Shown here piece by piece: positions 7,449 to 13,274 of a stretch of DNA of 13,274 nt (the stretch's first letter is position 1; each line of letters opens with the position of its first letter). The stretch lies in assembly GCA_023257955.1 (NCBI GenBank), contig JALRAY010000026.1, forward strand, positions 1 through 13,274. Reading direction: 5' to 3'. Both the position numbers and the translations under genes were made by a program. Source of the stretch: Amoebophilaceae bacterium. GTDB taxonomy: Bacteria; Bacteroidota; Bacteroidia; Cytophagales; Amoebophilaceae. The notes under the pieces are model-generated. The model made no database searches. It worked only from the letters and a program-made list of their open reading frames with translations, and was not told where the DNA came from.

Positions 7449-9455
7449 TTAGTTAAACAGTGACCAGCTGACACCAAAATCGATGGATCTGATCTGCCCG
7501 GGGTAATAGGGAGTTACAAAGTAACCTTCTAGCGGTAACCCTTGGTTGAGGTGGACGACTTTCACAAATCCTCTAAAGGTGTGTATCCGGAAGTTGAAGA
7601 AGAGTTCTATAACAGGGTATGCATAGACGGAAAATGCGTTTTGGGTATAGAACTGTTGGGTGAGCGGGTCATAACCGTCTGCTTTGTAGCTGGCTTTAAA
7701 ATTGACCTCTATCCCGGTTTCAATGGCGGCTTTGTTGTCCTTATAGCTATCTGCATAATAACATCGGCAGTTGGTATACCACTTGGGAACTCTAAAAAAT
7801 TCTGCAGCTTTCCCATAGACCTTTGTCATAAGTAGTTCCGTATCGATATGAAAAACAGAGATAGCAATGTCTACTGCGCTGCCATATACCACCAAGTTGC
7901 CATATCCTTTAGATTGTACGGGTGCTATAGCGGTATGATTTTTTACGCCGGTAGCTTGCTTCTTGAAATAGATAGGCTCCTTTGTACGGACGAATTTGGT
8001 ATAGGGTCTGAAGGTAACGCCAGGTAGGGGGATGTGAAGGATGCCTTCTACTTGGTGATCGGTGGTGGGCTTAAAATCATTGTCCCATTTACGGCCGGGG
8101 CTATGGTATGATTGACTGAGTAATGAAGGGAGGTATTTCACTTGATCATAAGCAATCTCTAGGAATTTGCCTTGGTACGCTGTCCGGATTTTATAGAGAT
8201 CCCCTTGCAGATATTCTCCATGCAGTTGCAGAAAGTCTATTGCTTTCCGCAAGTTGATGCGGGTATAGAGACCTAGATAGGGTTCTACATAGTGCTTAGG
8301 AGGGGCATGCTCACTAGGTGCGCAGCCTACTTGCTCTAGGTGAATGTATTTTCTTTTGTGGTAGAATTGGTAATACACGCGCTTCATCTGGGTTTTTAGT
8401 CCCCATTCCATGGTATAGGCGTGCATGTTGGTTTCATTGTTGAACTTCCCTAGACTGGAAGCGGAATGCCCGGATAAAAATGTTTTTGACTTAGGAGATA
8501 GGTCTTTGTCTTTGTTGCTAACTAAGTGATTAAAACTATTGCTGATGAGCATCTCATTATAAACCTGCAAAGGGGGGGCAATGGTTACCTGGTGGTATAG
8601 GAAGTATTGCTGCCGAAGCTCATTGCTGGTGATTTCCTCACTAATAGGTAGGTTGTTGTCAGTCCTAACTTTAGGGCCGAGCCATTCGGGTATTTTTTTT
8701 GTGGGGCGGTCTTCATTATAAATACCTCCTGTTTCTCGTTGTCTATGGTTTTTTCTATAGAAACTGACGTATGCCTGGTATCTTTTGTTGGTAGAGGTAT
8801 AGTTTCCAAAGCATGTAAAGGCGTAGGAGATCACTTGTCTATCGTATGGAATTTTTATGGGGATAAATTCTCTATCTGTGAGCATACTGTCATAGGCAAT
8901 GCCGCAGTGCCAGTTGTGATTGAAGCTTCTGGCATGGATGACATCAAACGTAAAGCAGCCGTAGTTACCAAAGGAGACGGTACCATCCGTGTAAGGGGCT
9001 TTGGCATCGTAATATTTCTGATGCCAGGGACTGTTAAAGTATAGGTCGTAGACATAAAAGCCAGTTCTCAGGCCTATTTCTTGGGGAATTTGATAAAAGA
9101 TATGTTTGGCAGCTGTTCCATCACCTCCTAAATCTTGCAGCTTGTAGGCAAACTTTTGCCGCCATGTAAACCGATCTATCTGTTCTATGCTGATCTCTAC
9201 AGGGTTTTGAGTGGTGTAGTTAAACTTGAGTTGATAGGGAGTGGTGTATGTAGTGGTATGTACCCCATAGACATCTTGCGGACTGGTGTCTAAGAATAGT
9301 TTTTCTTGTGCCGGCACTTCGTCATCTTCAGTTTTGGTTGCTTCAGGAATTTTGTCTTTGGGTTTTGGCTCTATTGCCTTGTGCATAGGTGTGCCTAGGA
9401 TCACAAAGAGGATGCAGAAAAAAATAGTTAAACGGGAAAACACGATTAATGGCAA
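7449..9455 (-). CDS. Putative outer-membrane porin (Bacteroidetes Porin_10 family)
   Basis: This 668-residue protein has an N-terminal signal (FSRLTIFFCILFVILG, cleavage probably near residue 27), a charged Pro/Lys/Glu/Asp linker (28-50), and then a long region rich in aromatic residues and alternating strands. The start of the mature domain carries hallmarks of the Bacteroidetes 'putative porin' family: LGGDGTAAKHIFYQ (109-122), GLRTGFYVYDLYF (128-140), YYDAKAPYTD (148-157), and an N-x-W-x-x-G-I-x-Y strand (181-188). It probably forms a beta-barrel pore for small solutes; the substrate is unknown. There is no ATG at the start: the frame begins at TTG 9455, with GTG at 9443 as an alternative that trims four residues and keeps the signal. 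Neither has a Shine-Dalgarno site. It lies 200 bases after rimM on the same strand and may have its own promoter. Confidence 0.82.
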   Translation of the reverse strand: MPLIVFSRLTIFFCILFVILGTPMHKAIEPKPKDKIPEATKTEDDEVPAQEKLFLDTSPQDVYGVHTTTYTTPYQLKFNYTTQNPVEISIEQIDRFTWRQKFAYKLQDLGGDGTAAKHIFYQIPQEIGLRTGFYVYDLYFNSPWHQKYYDAKAPYTDGTVSFGNYGCFTFDVIHARSFNHNWHCGIAYDSMLTDREFIPIKIPYDRQVISYAFTCFGNYTSTNKRYQAYVSFYRKNHRQRETGGIYNEDRPTKKIPEWLGPKVRTDNNLPISEEITSNELRQQYFLYHQVTIAPPLQVYNEMLISNSFNHLVSNKDKDLSPKSKTFLSGHSASSLGKFNNETNMHAYTMEWGLKTQMKRVYYQFYHKRKYIHLEQVGCAPSEHAPPKHYVEPYLGLYTRINLRKAIDFLQLHGEYLQGDLYKIRTAYQGKFLEIAYDQVKYLPSLLSQSYHSPGRKWDNDFKPTTDHQVEGILHIPLPGVTFRPYTKFVRTKEPIYFKKQATGVKNHTAIAPVQSKGYGNLVVYGSAVDIAISVFHIDTELLMTKVYGKAAEFFRVPKWYTNCRCYYADSYKDNKAAIETGIEVNFKASYKADGYDPLTQQFYTQNAFSVYAYPVIELFFNFRIHTFRGFVKVVHLNQGLPLEGYFVTPYYPGQIRSIDFGVSWSLFN

Positions 9456-9655
9456 AAGGTTATAAATTTTACTTTGAAACGCGAACGCTATATGCGTTAG
9501 ATAGCGCTAAAGATACATTATCCAGGAGCGAAAGACGGAAAATTATTGATTTTTTAACTTAGCGAATTCATGTGGTTCGCTTGTAGTTTGTATGATGATG
9601 GATGGTGCTACTATCCCCTCCGCTATTGTGTAGGCCGACTTTCATACATTGCGCG
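9456..9655. other. rimM-porin intergenic region with small hairpins
   Basis: The 200 bases hold no gene. Seen here are AACGC-TATAT-GCGTT (9484-9498), a perfect 5-base stem; an overlapping alternative pairing GCTAT (9487-9491) with ATAGC (9501-9505); and AGCGAA (9561-9566) with TTCGCT (9576-9581), a 6-base stem with a 9-base loop. On the minus strand TATCTTTA (9515-9508) differs by one base from the Bacteroidetes -7 box and sits about 50 bases before the porin start. These could be a rimM terminator and a porin leader or promoter, but none is strong. Confidence 0.3.
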
Positions 9656-10192
9656 TTATGTTTTGAGTCCTAACGCTTCTAAAAATCCCTCCGGCAAGCA
9701 TACTGTAATGCTTCTTTTTTGATGGTCTACATTTTGGATAAAGGCGGGTATATAGGGTATAAGCAATGATTGATCGTTATATGCTACGTCCAAGCAATGT
9801 TGTTGGGGAAATTTCTCTATGTTTATAACGGCCCCTAAGCTACCGATATGCACATCGCATACCTCATAACCGATCAATGGCTGTGGAAATACTGACGTAA
9901 TGGTGAGCTGTTGCAAGGTGTCTTGCAGCAGCCAGATGCTTTTTCCTAATAGGCTGTGGGCGGCTTCTTTAGAGGTGATGTTGCGGAGTTTCAACCAAGC
10001 TTTATCCGGTTCTATTAATCTTTTGTCTACTAGCTGGTAAGGTACATGGGTATTCCCAAGGACTTGTATAAATATACATGTGATAGGATCTAGGGATTCA
10101 ATGGATAGTTCTAGTGGGGCTACTAGCTGCCCATGAACACCACGCGTATGTAGTAAAGTTCCTATGCGTACGTATGGGCTATCGTTATGCAT
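9656..10192 (-). CDS. rimM: Ribosome maturation factor RimM (16S rRNA processing)
   Basis: RimM binds ribosomal protein S19 in the 30S subunit and helps mature the 16S rRNA 3' domain. The 178-residue product has the family's usual length and two-domain form. The N-terminal barrel starts with YVRIGTLLHTRGVHGQLVAPL (7-27; the G-x-x-x-x-x-x-G-V-x-G motif). A W-L-K-L-x-x-I-x-x-x-E-A-A segment follows (65-77). The C-terminal PRC-barrel (about 105-175) contains LIGYEVCD, GSLGAVINIE, LLIPYIPAFI and the near-terminal LPEGFLEAL. The ATG at 10192 is a natural start, five residues before the conserved block. The gene is 76 bases downstream of thrS on the same strand and probably cotranscribed with it, rather than sitting next to rpsP and trmD as in many bacteria. 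Confidence 0.92.
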   Translation of the reverse strand: MHNDSPYVRIGTLLHTRGVHGQLVAPLELSIESLDPITCIFIQVLGNTHVPYQLVDKRLIEPDKAWLKLRNITSKEAAHSLLGKSIWLLQDTLQQLTITSVFPQPLIGYEVCDVHIGSLGAVINIEKFPQQHCLDVAYNDQSLLIPYIPAFIQNVDHQKRSITVCLPEGFLEALGLKT

Positions 10193-10268
10193 GATGCTTG
10201 TGTGGAACTATGCTTGGTTGTTTTGGTATTGCTTTTAAGTGCTACGTTGGCCAGACTTTATCCGCTAA

Positions 10269-12221
10269 CTACAGTTGAGGGCTGCTATTGGGTACATCCT
10301 TCATGAGCTTTTCCACTAGCTGAGGGATCGATAAACTCCCTTGGTCACCAGCGCCTTGTTTGCGTACCGCCACAGTCGTTGTAGTTGCTTCTTTTTCCCC
10401 TATAATCAACATATAGGGAATCTTCATCAGCTCCGCTTCTCGTATCTTCTTGCCTATTTTTTCATCCCTATGATCCACTATCGCTCTTATACCTTTTCCC
10501 CGCAACTGTTGATGCACTTGCTCAGTGTATGCGGCATACTTTTCCGAGATAGGCAAGATGGCTACTTGGTCTGGTGCTAACCATAGGGGCAACTTTCCGC
10601 CTGTATGCTCCAATAGAATGGCTATGAATCGTTCTAAAGACCCAAAGGGAGCTCTGTGAATCATGACAGGTCGATATTTTTGATTATCCGCCCCTACGTA
10701 GGTTAAGTCAAACCGGATGGGGAGTTGGTAGTCTAACTGCACTGTCCCCAATTGCCAACTTCTACCTAATGCGTCTTGCACCATAAAATCCAGTTTGGGG
10801 CCATAGAAAGCGGCTTCTCCTAATGCTTTTACGGTACGCAAACTACCTTGTGTAGCTACCTCCTCAATGGCTTGTTCAGCCTTATCCCAATCTGCCATAT
10901 CGCCTATATACTTGCTCAACTGCTGTGGATCTCGAAAAGATAAACGCGCTGTGTAGTCACTAAATCCAAGGCTACTGAAGACATAAGTTACCAGGTCAAT
11001 GACTTTAGCGAATTCTGCTTGTACTTGATCAGGACGACAGAAGATATGCGCGTCATCTTGGGTAAAGGCCCTTGTACGTACGAGGCCATGCAACTCTCCA
11101 TGTTGTTCATAGCGATATACAGTCCCAAACTCTGCTAACCGAATGGGGAGATCTTTATAAGAGTGTGGTTCATGGCTATAAATCTCGCAGTGATGGGGGC
11201 AATTCATGGGTTTTAAGAAAAATTCTTCCCCTTCATGTGGCGTTTGAATGGGCTGAAAGGAATCCTCTCCATACTTGTCATAGTGCCCAGAGGTAACGTA
11301 TAAAGCTTTGTGCCCAATATGCGGGGTGATGACGGGTTGATATCCTGCCTCTAGCTGTGCCTTACGAAGAAAAGCTTCTAAGCGTTCGCGAAATATGGTT
11401 CCTCTTGGCAACCAAAGGGGTAAACCAATGCCTACTTTGTCGGAGAAAGTAAAAAGTTTCAATTCCTTCCCGAGCCGTTGATGATTTCTGGTTTTAGCTT
11501 CCTCTAAGGACGTTACATAATCTTGCAACGCCTGCGTTTGCATAAAGCTAATGCCATAGATGCGGGTCAGTTGTTTGTTCTTTTCATTGCCGCGCCAGTA
11601 GGCCCCTGCTATGTTCAGCAGCTTAACGGCCTTAATCAATCCCGTATGTGGAATATGTGGTCCTTTGCAGAGGTCTGTAAAATTGCCTTGTTGATAGAAT
11701 GTGATTGCTCCATCTGCTAAGTCTTGCAGGAGTTCTAGTTTATAGACGTCGCCTTTTTTTTCAAAGAATGCGATTGCATCTGCTTTAGATACTTCCCTGC
11801 GTTGATAAGTGTTCTTTTGGCGAGCAAGTGCTAAAATCTTCTCTTCCACCATAGGCAGGTGGGTGGCATTAAAGGTATGCGTACCAAAGTCAATATCATA
11901 ATAAAAGCCATTACTAATAGGAGGGCCAATACCAAATTGAATGCCTGGGAAAAGGGCTTCTAAAGCTTCCGCCATCAAATGGGCAGTAGAATGCCAGAAC
12001 GTTTTTTTTCCTTCTTCATCTTGCCAAGTAAGTATTTGTACGGAAGCATCTTCATCAATAGGTCTAGAAAGGTCCCATACATACCCATTAACCAAGATGG
12101 CTAATGCTGTTTTAGCGAGACTGTTACTGATTTTTTGTGCTATGGTTAACCCAGTGATGCCTTTGGGATATGCGTTGAAGGAACCATCAGGGAGTGTAAT
12201 GTGGATTGTATGATGCGACAT
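10269..12221 (-). CDS. thrS: Threonine--tRNA ligase
   Basis: This is a class II aminoacyl-tRNA synthetase that charges tRNA-Thr in the cytoplasm. The 650-residue product has all the usual domains. The TGS domain is at 1-65. The second N-terminal (editing) domain has HSTAH (77-81) and CKGPH (185-189). The catalytic core has LPLWLPRGT (267-275), KPMNCPHHCEIY (337-348), VYRYEQHGELHGLVR (368-382) with motif-2 arginines, FTQDDAHIF (386-394), and motif 3 HRAPFGSLERF (522-532). The anticodon-binding domain runs from about 545 to the end. Probable zinc ligands are C341, H392 and H522, matching the Cys-His-His set of E. coli ThrRS. The ATG at 12221 gives MSHHTIHITLPDGS, a natural TGS start. No infC-rpmI-rplT genes follow; rimM does. 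Nothing is missing. Confidence 0.97.
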   Translation of the reverse strand: MSHHTIHITLPDGSFNAYPKGITGLTIAQKISNSLAKTALAILVNGYVWDLSRPIDEDASVQILTWQDEEGKKTFWHSTAHLMAEALEALFPGIQFGIGPPISNGFYYDIDFGTHTFNATHLPMVEEKILALARQKNTYQRREVSKADAIAFFEKKGDVYKLELLQDLADGAITFYQQGNFTDLCKGPHIPHTGLIKAVKLLNIAGAYWRGNEKNKQLTRIYGISFMQTQALQDYVTSLEEAKTRNHQRLGKELKLFTFSDKVGIGLPLWLPRGTIFRERLEAFLRKAQLEAGYQPVITPHIGHKALYVTSGHYDKYGEDSFQPIQTPHEGEEFFLKPMNCPHHCEIYSHEPHSYKDLPIRLAEFGTVYRYEQHGELHGLVRTRAFTQDDAHIFCRPDQVQAEFAKVIDLVTYVFSSLGFSDYTARLSFRDPQQLSKYIGDMADWDKAEQAIEEVATQGSLRTVKALGEAAFYGPKLDFMVQDALGRSWQLGTVQLDYQLPIRFDLTYVGADNQKYRPVMIHRAPFGSLERFIAILLEHTGGKLPLWLAPDQVAILPISEKYAAYTEQVHQQLRGKGIRAIVDHRDEKIGKKIREAELMKIPYMLIIGEKEATTTTVAVRKQGAGDQGSLSIPQLVEKLMKDVPNSSPQL

Positions 12222-12349
12222 TGGTAAAGATTGATTGAACCTTTGCTGTAATTTTTCTTTTTACTTATAAATGCAAGGTTGGAAGCCTTTCGTCTGTGTA
12301 AGTACTGGAGCAGTTACTTTTGAGGCTATAGATTACGCTGCTTTCCCTT

Positions 12350-12847
12350 CTACGTTATTTGCAATTCTCGGATAGATTTCATTGGTAACCCGGTTACTCT
12401 TTTTATAAAACTTGGTTCAGCGCCTTCGTGTAGCATATTTTTAGCTATATCCAATTTTTCTTCTTGTTGAATAGATTCTATTAGTGACATAATTATTTCT
12501 TTGTCTTTGTTAAATACTTGTGTTAATTTTTCTATCATTTCTTGTGTGCTCATCTTATCCTCCGGCTTCTTTTGTAAGCAAGCTACAATAAATTCTATTG
12601 AAGCTTTCTTTAAATATTTGGGCATTTTCTTAAACGATTTTGGGATGTACTCAGTATCTTCTTCAGTGATATATTTAAAAAATGTATCTTCTGTTGATTT
12701 TTTCATTAAGCACTCGTATATGCCTATTGTTTCATGGTTATGCAATTCTTCGATAGAAAATTTATTGAGGTCTATCACTATAGTGTGTGGTATCATTAAT
12801 TCGCTTTCTATATCAGGAAGTTGATATTTTTCTTTATCGTGTTTCAT
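12350..12847 (-). CDS. Truncated Rpn-family (PD-(D/E)XK nuclease / putative transposase) protein, C-terminal part
   Basis: The 165-residue product (ATG at 12847; an in-frame GTG at 12871 would add eight residues) matches the C-terminal half of Rpn-family proteins: the IDLNKFSIEELHNHETIGIYE block (cf. 'LIDL..I.DEEL..H'), a helical middle rich in Lys and Glu, and the tail KLDIAKNML...FIKRVTGLP...IRELQ. The tail aligns with the remnant at 1-245. The PD-(D/E)XK catalytic core expected before the IDLNKF block is not encoded in this frame, so the protein is probably nuclease-dead or a decaying fragment. Base composition is far more AT-rich than the housekeeping genes: hand counts are 15 G+C of 60 at 12661-12720 against 30 of 60 at 10681-10740 in thrS. 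It ends 128 bases before the thrS start and reads toward it. It could still be expressed as a small protein. Confidence 0.6.
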   Translation of the reverse strand: MKHDKEKYQLPDIESELMIPHTIVIDLNKFSIEELHNHETIGIYECLMKKSTEDTFFKYITEEDTEYIPKSFKKMPKYLKKASIEFIVACLQKKPEDKMSTQEMIEKLTQVFNKDKEIIMSLIESIQQEEKLDIAKNMLHEGAEPSFIKRVTGLPMKSIRELQIT

Positions 12848-12881
12848 GTTAAGTTCTTTATTGATTGCCACTATAAAATAC

Positions 12882-13136
12882 TCAATAAAAGATTAAAGGT
12901 TCTTTCGATGGATCTATAACGGTTTTATGTTCTGTTTTTTTAATGAGCTCTGTGTTGACACTTCGTAGGCTATCAATGTCCATGCATGCTTTATATTTCT
13001 CGTGCTCTCCAAGAAAGTATATCTTGATTAATTTCTTTGCATTGTCTGTGATGCCAAAGAAATTCTTCCATGGTTTTTGTGTTTGATATGAATAGACCTG
13101 GCGAATCTCTGATTCGTTTATAACCCATTTCAGCAG
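12882..13136 (-). pseudogene. Start-less 84-codon reading frame, probable 5' remnant of the adjacent Rpn-like gene
   Basis: On the minus strand a frame is open from just after a TAG at 13137-13139 to a TGA at 12882-12884. It reads (in part) NESEIRQVYSYQTQKPWKNF, then KKLIKIYFLGEHEKYKACMD, then KTEHKTVIDPSKEPLIFY. No ATG or GTG occurs until residue 52, so it is not a whole gene. Its 3' end meets the frame of the 12350-12847 protein, which is open upstream as SFIEYFIVAINKELN from a TAA just before it. A one- or two-base slip near 12884-12893 would join them. It has no motif I recognise. The competing GTG-started frame at 12991-13185 overlaps most of it and seems less protein-like, but I cannot exclude that one. 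Confidence 0.35.
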
Positions 13137-13274
13137 CTATAGACACTTGATAACGTAACCAAGGCTTATATAAGTTTATCTTCACAAGGAGTGGATCAAT
13201 CTAGTTTTTACGTATTCTTCAAGACCTTTTCGCTTCTTACCCGTAGTTCATCGGCAACCATTTGAGGGAGGTTT
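13137..13274. other. No gene recognised at right edge
   Basis: On the minus strand this stretch has only short open pieces, such as TTGKKRKGLEEYVKTRLIHSL ended by TGA and MVADELRVRSEKVLKNT ended by TAA. It looks like decayed coding sequence continuing beyond the window. Nothing more can be supported. Confidence 0.3.

Noticed and set aside
8585..9055. Several 66-101-codon frames on both strands inside the porin gene
   Set aside because: They lie fully within a well-supported reading frame and show no motifs.
12301..12321. Imperfect inverted repeat AAGTACTG/CAGTTACTT between the Rpn-like gene and thrS
   Set aside because: One-base bulge and no T-run in the direction of the Rpn-like gene. Too weak to call a terminator or a thrS leader element.
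12991..13185. 64-residue frame on the minus strand starting with GTG (KINLYKPWLRYQVSIAAEMG...)
   Set aside because: It has no recognisable domain and overlaps a longer, more protein-like frame in another phase (12882-13136). It was not called as a gene, though it cannot be fully excluded.

Overview
The window looks like a piece of the genome of a reduced, host-associated Bacteroidetes bacterium. An Amoebophilaceae member (Cardinium / Amoebophilus-like) is the best guess, at moderate confidence. Support comes from a Bacteroidetes-specific putative porin (Porin_10 type), a Bacteroidetes-style SPOR-domain envelope protein, a Cytophagales-like FadD, weak or absent Shine-Dalgarno sites, and decaying Rpn-family (PD-(D/E)XK 'putative transposase') fragments at both ends. 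Such fragments are typical of these symbionts. No rRNA, tRNA, CRISPR array or intact insertion sequence was seen.

Layout. Positions 1-245 hold the frameshifted tail of an Rpn-family gene on the + strand. A fatty-acyl-CoA ligase (fadD, 328-2055, +) follows. It overlaps tail to tail with a minus-strand block, read in the order murF (6524-5106), a SPOR-domain exported protein (5002-4280) and a MutS-family ATPase carrying an apparent signal peptide (4228-2045). Divergent from murF is a queuosine-precursor transporter (yhhQ, 6700-7404, +). The rest is on the minus strand: thrS (12221-10269), rimM (10192-9656) and a putative outer-membrane porin (9455-7449). The right end (12350-13136) is AT-richer and holds a truncated Rpn-family protein plus a second, start-less reading frame.

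How the genes fit together. ThrS and RimM serve translation, and YhhQ feeds tRNA queuosine modification by salvage. FadD would activate scavenged (probably host) fatty acids. MurF makes the UDP-MurNAc-pentapeptide precursor of peptidoglycan, and its neighbour carries a domain of the type that binds peptidoglycan at the septum, so those two suggest a cell-wall module. The porin is an outer-membrane nutrient channel.

The two observations most worth pursuing are the MutS-family ATPase with a predicted export signal, placed in an envelope-gene cluster, and a MurF whose sequence resembles alphaproteobacterial rather than Bacteroidetes MurF, suggesting horizontal acquisition.
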